From contig JAKLJX010000012.1 of assembly GCA_023150945.1 (NCBI GenBank), forward strand, positions 114,037-178,036: a stretch of DNA of 64,000 nucleotides, given 5' to 3'. This DNA comes from a bacterium. GTDB taxonomy: Bacteria > Zhuqueibacterota > Zhuqueibacteria > Zhuqueibacterales > Zhuqueibacteraceae. Both the position numbers and the translations under genes were made by a program. The notes below the pieces were generated by a model. That model made no database searches, was not told where the DNA came from, and saw nothing but the letters and a program-made list of their open reading frames with translations. Positions 57,458 to 64,000 of the stretch are shown here, piece after piece; within the stretch, counting starts at the first letter, position 1; each line of letters opens with the position of its first letter.

Positions 57458-57500
57458 AAGTGATCAGTATCGTTCGCGTCAAAACGAGGAATTCGCGCCG

Positions 57501-57856
57501 TTAGAAAGGCAAGATACGAATTCTAGCTCTAGCCGCATCTAGCGTAATCAAAACGCCGCGATCAAGTTCATCTTCATACTGACGTAATATGGACACCAAT
57601 AGATTTTCTAGATGCTCCGGCAGCGTATCCTGCGTGCGAACTTGAATCACACTCGGCCCAGTAGCGCGGGTCAAAGCCAGCAAAGTGCCGAAATCCAGAT
57701 CGTGCGTGAAGACGGTATATCCATTTGTTCTGGCCCATTCACAGAATCCTCCGCGCGAGAATCACCAATGGTTGACCAGTGCAAAGTCTGCCAGCCATGG
57801 CGTTCAAACACGCTCACCCATTCGGGCGAGAGATTCATGTCAATAAGCAATTTCAT
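57501..57856 (-). pseudogene. DUF5615 (PIN-like) toxin, frameshifted
   Basis: N-part from ATG 57856: MKLLIDMNLSPEWVSVFERH and WSTIGDSRAED, the DUF5615 start. After AED the frame is lost (about 57745); one missing base restores CEWARTNGYTVFTHDLDF, the conserved PIN-like acidic segment, and then PSVIQVRTQDTLPEHLENLL and ARIRILPF to TAA 57501. The gene overlaps DUF433 by 4 bases (ATGA), the normal antitoxin-toxin order. The toxin is thus probably inactive. Confidence 0.82.
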
Positions 57857-58083
57857 GCGGTCAGCAAAGGCAATTCGATTTCTTCAACCCGCCAAGCGGC
57901 GTAGGCCAGTGCCTCGCGAATGTCTTCCGTTTCCAAATATGGATACGCCTTCAGAATTTCAGTATCAGAGTAACCCGTTGCCACCAACCCCACGATCATT
58001 CCTACCGTGACGCGCATGCCGCGAATGCAGGGCTTGCCACCCATGACGTTCGGGTTGAGGGTTATTCGCGTGAGATTGCGCAT
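57853..58083 (-). CDS. DUF433 antitoxin
   Basis: A 76-residue helix-turn-helix protein: MRNLTRITLNPNVMGGKPCI, RGMRVTVGMIVGLVATGYSD, AYPYLETEDIREALAYAAW, the DUF433 pattern. DUF433 proteins pair with DUF5615 as antitoxin and transcriptional repressor. AGGAG (58091-58094) overlapping a TAG stop serves as ribosome site after an AtuA-derived segment. Intact although its toxin is frameshifted. Confidence 0.88.
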   Translation of the reverse strand: MRNLTRITLNPNVMGGKPCIRGMRVTVGMIVGLVATGYSDTEILKAYPYLETEDIREALAYAAWRVEEIELPLLTA

Positions 58084-58092
58084 TGTATTCTC

Positions 58093-58228
58093 CTAAAGTT
58101 CTTTCAGAATGTTCATCATCGCCTCAGCCGGGTAATCGAGCGTGAGATAATGCAGCGGGCCTTCGCGCACCAGGCGCACGGGATTGAGAATCGAATCGCC
58201 TCAAAAACCCTGGCCGTTGGCGATGAAA
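58093..58228. repeat. Duplicate of AtuA 5' end, copy 3
   Basis: About 136 bp; central 91 bases differ from the parent at 5 positions, all G/C to A/T changes on the given strand. It lacks the AtuA ATG, has TGA inside the copied frame, and its tail (AEAMMNILKEL, TAG at 58093-58095) runs into the DUF433 ribosome site. It abuts the HepT pseudogene stop at 58231. Confidence 0.88.
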
Positions 58229-58230
58229 GC

Positions 58231-58675
58231 TTATGGCTGTTGGCCTGCATCCATGTGATCGAGGAATTTCACCATCTCAGCAGCAAAGTCGCTCAAATCG
58301 TCCAAACGGCTCAAGTGCTCGCGCAAGAGGCGTTCCGGATCAAGAAACAAGCAGTCCTGCACGAGAATGTTTCTGCCGCCGCCGCTTCCGGTCAAGCGTT
58401 GCGCCAGAGCCGGTGAAATGACGCCGCCCTTGACGAGAGTTTGGCTGACCTCATCTTTTTCCTCCGGCAGGGGCAAAGACAACTCTGCAATCAGATGATT
58501 TCCGAATATCAAGCACGCATGGCACGGCAATTTGCAACGTTCACTCTCCGGCGGCCCGCAAAATATCATCGCTGCGGTAAGTCTCCTCGCCTCCTGCGCG
58601 CATGCTTTCGAGCTTGACGAGCATGTCATGCAGTTTGTTGAGCCGCACGCGAATGGAATCGTGACGGACGGCCAT
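58231..58675 (-). pseudogene. HepT-like (DUF86) toxin, broken
   Basis: N-part from ATG 58675: MAVRHDSIRVRLNKLHDMLV, ending RAAGE at TGA where the family has ERT (CGA to TGA). The next codons TLQIAV fit the consensus, then an extra C shifts the frame and the C-part resumes HACLIFGNHLIAELSLPLP, VISPALAQRLTGSGGGRNIL. The catalytic RX4-6H site reads RNILVQ, with Gln for His. No MntA-type partner is seen at 58676-58952. Confidence 0.78.
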
Positions 58676-58952
58676 ATTGCCTGGTTTGGATCCTGCTTCG
58701 AATGATTTCTCATTCGGATTTGCGGTGCGGGGCCGCGTCATGCTGCCTTCGCAACGTTGCGAAGACGAAGGCCGCGCTTGCTGCTGCATTGATCCCCTGG
58801 ATCGGCTCCTCAGTGATGCCGTCAGCGCTTTGTTCGGTGGCAGGCGTGGATGGCACCGATCAGTTACGTGGCCGAGGCAACGCCAGGCCTGCGCCAAGAC
58901 CGCTCGCCGACAAGTGGGCGCTGTCTGCGCAAGCCTGGCTGGGCAGTTCCGG

Positions 58953-59243
58953 TTACTTGGTGAACTTCGCAAACGCGCTTTTGAATGCCCCCTTCAGCTC
59001 GGTCCAGCTCTTTTCCGCGCCCGCCTTGATGTCCTCCCAGGCTTCGTCGCTGGCTTCCTGCAGTTGATTGAATTTCAGCATCGCGGCATCTTTCTTGGCC
59101 CGCAATTCGGTGATTTGCTCTTCGATTTCGATCTTCGCGCCAGCTTTGGCCTGGTCCGCTTTCAGTCTCAATTGATCGAGCTCGGTGTCCCACTCTTGCA
59201 GTTGCGCGGCCAGCTTCTGCAAATAGGATGCTTTCGTTTCCAT
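58953..59243 (-). CDS. Small coiled-coil protein
   Basis: A 96-residue protein almost all helical: METKASYLQKLAAQLQEWDT, ELDQLRLKADQAKAGAKIEI, SWTELKGAFKSAFAKF. This composition is common in small bacterial coiled-coil proteins of unknown role. GAAAGGAG precedes ATG. It separates the HepT and HicB pseudogenes and could be an original gene of the region. Confidence 0.75.
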   Translation of the reverse strand: METKASYLQKLAAQLQEWDTELDQLRLKADQAKAGAKIEIEEQITELRAKKDAAMLKFNQLQEASDEAWEDIKAGAEKSWTELKGAFKSAFAKFTK

Positions 59244-59507
59244 GACCCTGCTCCTTTCGGTTAATGTAATATTGGCCTGCTCTTTTGGGCATCTGATGTG
59301 AGTCAGATGCAGGAATTGAGGAATTCTATCCCCAGGGTTCCAACCACTCTTTTTCAGACAATCCGGCTTGGCGGTGCAATGGTGCCGGCGTTTTGTTCTA
59401 CTTCGGCAGATTCTGTTTCGTGCCCACGAAACACGTGAGATACACCCAAAGGCCTTTCGCAGTTATCGTGTGTTGGGCGGTAGAAATTCAAACTTGCCCA
59501 TGAAGAA
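59244..59507. other. Intergenic stretch, 264 bp
   Basis: Upstream region of the coiled-coil gene on the minus strand. I found no HicA toxin reading frame next to the HicB remnant, and no other gene. Confidence 0.4.
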
Positions 59508-59772
59508 TTAGACGCTCATCTTTTCTCTCTGAAAATATTTCCGCCACGCTTCCAACGGCGCAGGACGAGGGATAAGCTCCTATTCATCCCCTGCGGCGCG
59601 AACGCTCTCAAGACAAAGTTGAACAGCCTCGGCAATGTTTTTTGGCCTGAGCCAAGGTGCGGCCTGGCGAGGCCACGTCAAGCTCCAGACATCGGGCGGA
59701 ATTGAGCCGGCCTTCTTTTTCGATCAAGACATGCAAATCAAGCGGCTTTGCATTTCCGTATTTTTTATTCAT
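59508..59772 (-). pseudogene. HicB-like antitoxin, broken
   Basis: From ATG 59772: MNKKYGNAKPLDLHVLIEKE, then ELDVASPGRTLAQAK, the HicB antitoxin beta-alpha pattern. A run of six A (about 59637) shifts the frame; skipping one A gives KNIAEAVQLCLESVRAAGDE, the HicB C-half, then a TAG and an in-frame continuation ELIPRPAPLEAWRKYF to TAA 59508. No hicA is found. It follows the carboxyltransferase 3'-end fragment on this strand. Confidence 0.65.
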
Positions 59773-59822
59773 GTTTCATCTCATTTTTCATTCATCCTTC
59801 ACTAACCGACTTGCGATGTGCA

Positions 59823-59948
59823 TCACATCCTCATCACACCCGTGCGATACTCGCCCATTTCTGCCCGGTGCGCCGCCATCTCCAAGCCGGTGATCAGCGT
59901 CCGCCGCATTTCCCGGGGATCGAGCATGCCGTCTCCTAGCAGGCGCGC
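59823..59948 (-). repeat. Duplicate of the carboxyltransferase 3' end
   Basis: Encodes the last 41 residues of the carboxyltransferase (MLDPREMRRTLITGLEMAA, EYRTGVMRM and stop), 36 of 41 residues identical and about 91% at the base level by eye. The intact gene ends at 60714 and lies on the other side of brnT-brnA. Confidence 0.88.
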
Positions 59949-60066
59949 GAGAAGAGAGTGAGACCTCCGCCTTCTGCTTGTCAACGAGTCACCGGTGCAA
60001 CTCCCCGTGTGCTTTTTCGGAAAACTCTTTTTTCGCATGCCTGAAGGTCGTGCGCGCGGCACAAAC

Positions 60067-60411
60067 TCACGCTGCTTCGCGTTGCAAGCCTTCATCAATC
60101 CACCGTTTTAGTACAGCGTGTGTGGGCATTCTCTTTCTGCGCGCTATTTTTTGGGTCTTTTGCCATTGCTCAGGGCCGAGCCCCAAGAGCTCTGCCAGGC
60201 GCTCTGCCTTTCTTTTTTGCAGGTGAGCTTTGAAAGACGGGGAGACTTCGATGGTTTCATCCAAGTCTTCCATCTCGTATTCCGTGGTATCGTGCGTGTC
60301 CCAAAAACGCGCTTCCTCTTCCAAAGTCTTGAAAGTTGGGGTCGGCAGCAATGTCTTTGGTTTGATCGGCGCAGCGCGCCGTGGCCTATTTCTTTTTTTG
60401 GTTTTGTGCAT
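60067..60411 (-). CDS. BrnA/CopG-type antitoxin
   Basis: A 114-residue protein: TFKTLEEEARFWDTHDTTEY is the BrnA-type CopG-antitoxin signature, followed by a ribbon-helix-helix-like C-part (AERLAELLGLGPEQWQKTQK, LKRWIDEGLQREAA). It neutralises BrnT and represses its own promoter. Overlaps brnT by 26 bases and lies between the intact carboxyltransferase gene and its duplicated 3' end. Intact. Confidence 0.85.
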   Translation of the reverse strand: MHKTKKRNRPRRAAPIKPKTLLPTPTFKTLEEEARFWDTHDTTEYEMEDLDETIEVSPSFKAHLQKRKAERLAELLGLGPEQWQKTQKIARRKRMPTHAVLKRWIDEGLQREAA

Positions 60412-60664
60412 AATATTTCTCTTTCAAAGTAGAGTCGCGTGCCGTTATTGGATACGCGCGACTGCGGCCGCGATAGGTGAAGATCACTGTCAAACACCGT
60501 CCGCTGCGCGTCCGGCCATAGGCAATGTGTTTTCCGTCTTTGGTTTTGCGCAGAAATGGGCGATTTTCGAGAACTTCTTCGACTTCGAGAAATTCTACGC
60601 TATGCTCGCCGATATGGGAGACGTTCCAGTCATCCCATTCACACGAAATAATTCGCACCGGCAT
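60386..60664 (-). CDS. BrnT family ribonuclease toxin
   Basis: A 92-residue protein: ISCEWDDWNVSHIGEHSVEF, EVEEVLENRPFLRKTKDG, IAYGRTRSGRCLTVIFTYRG, ITARDSTLKEKYYAQ. This is the BrnT fold, related to RelE ribonucleases; the Arg/Tyr-rich C-end is conserved. brnT precedes brnA as usual. Intact. Confidence 0.87.
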   Translation of the reverse strand: MPVRIISCEWDDWNVSHIGEHSVEFLEVEEVLENRPFLRKTKDGKHIAYGRTRSGRCLTVIFTYRGRSRAYPITARDSTLKEKYYAQNQKKK

Positions 60665-60713
60665 TGCCCTCGGAATAGCAACAAAGACTGCATTGGTGTG
60701 ATTCTGATCGAGG

Positions 60714-62378
60714 TCACATCCGCATCACGCCGGTGCGATACTCGGCCAGTTCCGCCCGGTGCGCCGCCATTTCCAGGCCGGTAATCAGCGTCCGCCGCAT
60801 TTCCCGGGGATCGAGAATGCCGTCCACCATCAGGCGTGCCGAAGTGAAGTAGGGCGAGGCCTCTTCATTGTATTTCGCAACCAGGCGTTTGCGGAAGGCG
60901 GATTTCTCCTCGGGCGAAAGTTCCTTTTTGGTAAGCAGAACCGTGTCGGCCGCAATGCCGCCATCCATCACCGCCAATTTAGCCGTCGGCCAGGCGAAAA
61001 TCAAGGCCGGGTCATAGGCCTTGCCGCACATGGCGTAGTTGCCCGCTCCGAAGCTGTTGCGAATGACGACGGTAAACTTCGGCACCACGGCATTGGCCTG
61101 CACGTTAACGAATTGGGCGCCGTCTTGAATGATGCCGCCGCTCTCCGCCTGCTTGCCGACCATGAAGCCGGTGACGTCATGCAGGAAGAACAGCGGAATG
61201 CGACGCTCATTGCACAGCATGATAAAGTGCGTCGCCTTGTTGGCCGAGTCGGAATAGATGACGTTGCCCATTTGCACCTGCGGCGGCTGCGGCCGGCCGA
61301 GATGATCCGGCGGCATGTGCCGTTTCACCGCCATGCCCTGGTTTGCCACAATGCCGGCGGAAAAACCGCCAATACGGGCAAACGCGGTCACAATGGTTTT
61401 GCCGTACTCCGGCTTGAATTCTTCGATGCGACTGCCGTCCACGAAGCGCGCAATGATCTCGCGCATGTCGTAGGTGCCGGCGGCATTTTCCGGCAGGATG
61501 CCGAGCAGCTCCTCGGGATCGTACGCCGGTTCTTCCGTGGCGGTGCGGTCAAATGGCGAACGCGGCGCATAGTTCAAGAGCGCCATCTGCTCGCGGATAA
61601 AGGCGATGGCCTCGTCTTCGGTGTCGAAGCGATAGTCTGCCACGCCGGAGACCGCGTTGTGCATGGTCGCGCCGCCGAGCGTCTCCGAGTCCACTACCTG
61701 GCCGACCGCGGCTTTCACCAGAAACGGCCCGGCGAGATACATGCTCGAGTGTTCGGTGATCATCGCCAGCTCGCTCGACATGCCGGGCAAATAGGCGCCG
61801 CCCGCCACGCAGAAACCGAAAACCACGGCAATCTGCGGAATGCCCATGGCGGCCATCCTGGCGTTGTTGCGGAAGATGCGGCCGAAGTGCTCGCGATCGG
61901 GAAAGATCTCCGCCTGGCGCTCAAGATTGACGCCGGCGGAGTCCACCAGATAGATGATGGGCAGGCGATTCTCCATCGCGATTTCCTGCGCGCGCAGATT
62001 TTTTTTGCAAGTGATCTCAACCCAGGCCCCGCTTTTCACCAATGGATCGTTGGCGACGATCACCGCCAGCTTGCCGGACACGCGGCCGATCTGCACGATG
62101 GTGCCGGCGGACGGATAGCCGCCGGGAATATCGTGGTACATGTTCCAGGCGGCGAACAAGCCGATTTCGAGCGGCTCGCCGCCGGGATCGAGAATGCGCC
62201 GGATTTTTTCACGCGCGGGGTATTTGTTGCGCGTCGCGAGCTTTTTCACCGCGGCGGGTGCAGGCTCACGAATCTCCTTGGCACGCAGATTCAACTCACT
62301 GAGCAAGCGCAGCGAATGGCTGTGGCGTTTCTTGTATTCTTCGGATTTGGTGTCGAGCTGAGTGGGGAAGACTTTCAT
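60714..62378 (-). CDS. Acyl-CoA carboxylase carboxyltransferase (beta) subunit, methylcrotonyl/geranyl-CoA-like
   Basis: A 554-residue carboxyltransferase. IVANDPLVKSGAWVEITCKK, NLRAQEIAMENRLPIIYLVD, FPDREHFGRIFRNNARMAAM and GGATMHNAVSGVADYRFD match methylcrotonyl-CoA carboxylase beta (AccD/MccB type), and RRTLITGLEMAAHRAELAEY is the C-end. It transfers carboxyl from carboxybiotin to the acyl-CoA. With AtuA nearby, leucine or acyclic-terpene breakdown is likely. ATG 62378 has a GGAG site; no biotin subunit is in the window. Its 3' end is duplicated beyond brnTA. Confidence 0.92.
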   Translation of the reverse strand: MKVFPTQLDTKSEEYKKRHSHSLRLLSELNLRAKEIREPAPAAVKKLATRNKYPAREKIRRILDPGGEPLEIGLFAAWNMYHDIPGGYPSAGTIVQIGRVSGKLAVIVANDPLVKSGAWVEITCKKNLRAQEIAMENRLPIIYLVDSAGVNLERQAEIFPDREHFGRIFRNNARMAAMGIPQIAVVFGFCVAGGAYLPGMSSELAMITEHSSMYLAGPFLVKAAVGQVVDSETLGGATMHNAVSGVADYRFDTEDEAIAFIREQMALLNYAPRSPFDRTATEEPAYDPEELLGILPENAAGTYDMREIIARFVDGSRIEEFKPEYGKTIVTAFARIGGFSAGIVANQGMAVKRHMPPDHLGRPQPPQVQMGNVIYSDSANKATHFIMLCNERRIPLFFLHDVTGFMVGKQAESGGIIQDGAQFVNVQANAVVPKFTVVIRNSFGAGNYAMCGKAYDPALIFAWPTAKLAVMDGGIAADTVLLTKKELSPEEKSAFRKRLVAKYNEEASPYFTSARLMVDGILDPREMRRTLITGLEMAAHRAELAEYRTGVMRM

Positions 62379-62429
62379 GCAGGCTCCGTCACGGGAATTC
62401 GATTTCATCGCGATGTTTGCCGGCGCGGC

Positions 62430-62825
62430 TTACTTCTTGACAGTCGGGCGGTGATCACTCCAACTGAGCTGTGGGCCGTCAAATAACAGAGACAGAAGAT
62501 TGAGAATGTCTCGCTTGAGAATTCCCCATTCTTGAGCGATTAACAAGTATTTTCCTCTGAAGGTCCGCTGAAGAAAGAGCAATTCCAATTGCGCGGCGGG
62601 AGCAAAGCTTGCGTTGCCATCGAACCCCTCCAGCTCGTAGCTTTCACCGGCAATAACTCCCACACCGAGGCGAGCGACGGAGGCTGCGGGCAGCAGGGTC
62701 ACATCAGACCCGGTGTCAAGCAGCATGGGAACGTCAGACAAGAGGCCACCATGGCGGGGGTCACGCAGTGTGACTCGGGCCAAAGGTGCAGGTGGATTGA
62801 ACCATGCCGTCTCATATGCTGGCAT
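62430..62825 (-). CDS. Retropepsin-like aspartic protease
   Basis: A 131-residue protein with PMLLDTGSDVTLLPAASVAR, the DTG-x-D catalytic motif of retroviral-type aspartyl proteases, and a beta-rich core. ATG 62825 overlaps the stop of the DUF104-like gene by 14 bases. Pairs of this type are common in cyanobacteria and FCB genomes, where the function is unknown; it may be the effector of a toxin-antitoxin-like pair. Dimerisation would be needed, as each chain has one Asp. Confidence 0.75.
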   Translation of the reverse strand: MPAYETAWFNPPAPLARVTLRDPRHGGLLSDVPMLLDTGSDVTLLPAASVARLGVGVIAGESYELEGFDGNASFAPAAQLELLFLQRTFRGKYLLIAQEWGILKRDILNLLSLLFDGPQLSWSDHRPTVKK

Positions 62826-63033
62826 CAGAAGGTCCTTCAATCACCATCATTTCTTTGACGAAATCTTTGGCCTGTTCCGGATGAACCAGCCGCGGGCTGT
62901 AAACGTGTGCGACGCGTTTGGCTTCCCAGTCCGGCACGATAACATAGACTCTGGTCTTTTCCGGTAACTGAACGTTCTCCTCGAGCCGGATCAAACCGTT
63001 GTCAACGATGCCTTCATAAGCCAGTACTTTCAT
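62812..63033 (-). CDS. DUF104/AF2212-like small protein
   Basis: A 73-residue protein: MKVLAYEGIVDNGLIRLEEN, VQLPEKTRVYVIVPDW, a beta-hairpin start similar to DUF104 antitoxin-like proteins, then an acidic helical tail. Encoded upstream of, and overlapping, the retropepsin-like protease gene. Likely antitoxin or regulator of that pair by analogy. Confidence 0.65.
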   Translation of the reverse strand: MKVLAYEGIVDNGLIRLEENVQLPEKTRVYVIVPDWEAKRVAHVYSPRLVHPEQAKDFVKEMMVIEGPSDASI

Positions 63034-63093
63034 GGTTCACCTCGCTTTCATCATCGCTATGATGGTGCCCGCAACCAGCCGGCATCTCAGCGC

Positions 63094-63356
63094 TTATTTC
63101 TTACGGTAAATTTCGCGGCGATGGCCGATACTGTGAATGATGACGGTTTTTTCATCATGAAGTATCTGATAGATGATTCGATAATCGCCTTCACGGAGTT
63201 TATAAAAACCTTTGAGATTGCCTGCAAGGCGCTCAGGTTTGATGCGATCCAAGTTTGCGACAAGCCATGTAATTCGTTTATCATACGACGCCCAACTGGC
63301 TTGTCAAGTTCTTCCAGTTCATTCGCTGCCTGTCTCAGTATACGAGCCGCATACAT
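63094..63356 (-). pseudogene. RelE/ParE-type toxin, frameshifted
   Basis: N-part from ATG 63356: MYAARILRQAANELEELDKP, VGRRMIN. One base appears missing after N (about 63285); the C-part resumes ITWLVANLDRIKPERLAGNL, KGFYKLREGDYRIIYQIL, HSIGHRREIYRKK to TAA 63094, the RelE core with the catalytic Arg/Tyr region. The unshifted frame has no RelE features past the lesion. The antitoxin gene upstream is intact. Confidence 0.85.
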
Positions 63357-63361
63357 GGCTT

Positions 63362-63580
63362 CTATTCCAGTTCAAGACGCCGAGTGACCTCCTCCAAGCT
63401 CTCGCCGCGCTCACCACCTTCCACCGCCTTCCTTTGAGCGAGCAATCGGTCCCGTACCGATTTGCGCACGCTCAAACCTTCGTCTGGATCGCCTGGCAAT
63501 TCCAGCAATTTTTGTTCGATGAGCCTTCCCAGCATATCTTGCAGCTCATCCATTGTCATTTGAGAAACGGTAGTTGCCAT
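63362..63580 (-). CDS. RelB-like antitoxin
   Basis: A 72-residue protein: MATTVSQMTMDELQDMLGRL, IEQKLLELPGDPDEGLSVRK, VEGGERGESLEEVTRRLEL, a helical antitoxin-like tail. It ends 5 bases before the frameshifted RelE gene. Helical RelB-type antitoxins bind and neutralise RelE. Confidence 0.75.
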   Translation of the reverse strand: MATTVSQMTMDELQDMLGRLIEQKLLELPGDPDEGLSVRKSVRDRLLAQRKAVEGGERGESLEEVTRRLELE

Positions 63581-63609
63581 TCTTTCTCCTTCACGTTTGC
63601 AATCAGCCT

Positions 63610-64000
63610 CTAACGAATATCCTTCACCCGCAATTGAATCGTTGTCCGCCCCTGCCAGGTGTTTTCTTCGACCAGGTAGGCGAGATCGACGTCACTGCGG
63701 CCGTCGGTGAGGCGATGGCGCAAATCGCCCAGGTTGAAGCCGATGCAGTCCAGCCGCCGGTTGCCCTGCATGACATTGAAGCGCAAATGGTTGTTGCCGA
63801 CGATCTGGGGATTGCCGAGCACGCGCAGCCCGCGCGAGACGAACACCGGCCGCATGTTCTGCGGGCCGTAGGGCGCCATGGCTTTGAGAAATTTCATGAA
63901 GCGCTCGTTGATGTCGGCGAATTCGATCTCGCCGTCGATCAACAGCCGCGGCTTGAGCATGTCGGCGCTCAGCGTTTGCGCCGCGATCTCCTGCAGCTTC
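63610..64000 (-). CDS. recJ: Single-stranded-DNA-specific exonuclease RecJ, C-terminal part (5' cut by window edge)
   Basis: The frame is open to the window edge (about 129 codons). RFMKFLKAMAPYGPQNMRPV, FVSRGLRVLGNPQIVGNNHL, GRTTIQLRVKDIR are the RecJ OB-fold and C-terminal segment. RecJ degrades single-stranded DNA 5' to 3' in recombination and mismatch repair. The DHH catalytic domain lies beyond the window. Confidence 0.93.
   Translation of the reverse strand, partial: KLQEIAAQTLSADMLKPRLLIDGEIEFADINERFMKFLKAMAPYGPQNMRPVFVSRGLRVLGNPQIVGNNHLRFNVMQGNRRLDCIGFNLGDLRHRLTDGRSDVDLAYLVEENTWQGRTTIQLRVKDIR

Noticed and set aside
56471-60840. Insertion sequence or transposon explaining the duplicated gene ends
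   Set aside because: No transposase frame and no terminal inverted repeats were seen around the modules, and the duplicates are far longer than typical target-site duplications.
60759-62486. A 575-codon open frame on the plus strand
   Set aside because: Antisense to the carboxyltransferase gene; only the minus strand shows carboxyltransferase motifs.

Overview
The window looks like a piece of chromosome from a Gram-negative, GC-rich (roughly 60% by eye) bacterium of the FCB group, most likely candidate phylum KSB1 or a Calditrichota-like relative. The clues are an exported protein with an NPFNP-type C-terminal sorting domain (15538-16647), a DUF4321 protein, an amino-acid ABC transporter with fused binding protein and permease, HPr kinase next to HPF without a local PTS, and a complete set of ordinary bacterial housekeeping genes. 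The phylum call is inference. I found no rRNA, tRNA, CRISPR array or transposase gene.

Layout. 1-9932 (+) is a dense, partly overlapping housekeeping run: truA (cut by the window edge), transaldolase-like aldolase, purB, purC, psd, pssA, purS, purQ, DUF4321, two tatA, gatA, two XdhC halves and a MocA-like nucleotidyltransferase. 9933-11095 is repeat-rich, with two copies of a 73-bp inverted-end element and a 94-bp palindrome. 11096-28037 has mixed strands: amino-acid ABC transport, an M61 peptidase, trmB, a methyltransferase, quinone reductase, a protease-like protein lacking catalytic His/Asp, thiol peroxidase, MutM, secreted proteins, a thioredoxin-TPR protein and a heme/beta-propeller lipoprotein. 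28254-43036 holds a polysaccharide deacetylase, a minus-strand envelope cluster with two L,D-transpeptidases, and the core genes hprK, hpf, xer, topA, smg, secA and nusB.

43144-64000 is entirely on the minus strand and is the most interesting part. Acyl-CoA degradation genes (two acyl-CoA dehydrogenases, 3-hydroxyacyl-CoA dehydrogenase, thiolase, enoyl-CoA hydratase, a methylcrotonyl/geranyl-CoA carboxylase-like beta subunit, and an AtuA protein split into two genes) alternate with small toxin-antitoxin or defence-like modules: HEPN plus partner, AAA ATPase plus MAD4-like protein, DUF6036 pair, PemIK, DUF433/DUF5615, HepT, HicB, BrnTA, DUF104/retropepsin and RelBE. At three places a toxin-antitoxin unit sits between an intact metabolic gene and a 110-140 bp duplicate of that gene's end, so the metabolic gene stays whole. 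Two duplicates are of the 5' end of the AtuA gene and one is of the 3' end of the carboxyltransferase gene. This resembles the insertion with long target duplication described for restriction-modification units. At least five of the toxin or antitoxin genes are broken by frameshifts or stops, while the metabolic genes around them are open.

Proposed working picture: the metabolic genes form a branched-chain acyl-CoA or terpene-type catabolic operon repeatedly colonised by co-directional addiction modules, many of which have since decayed. The window ends inside recJ.
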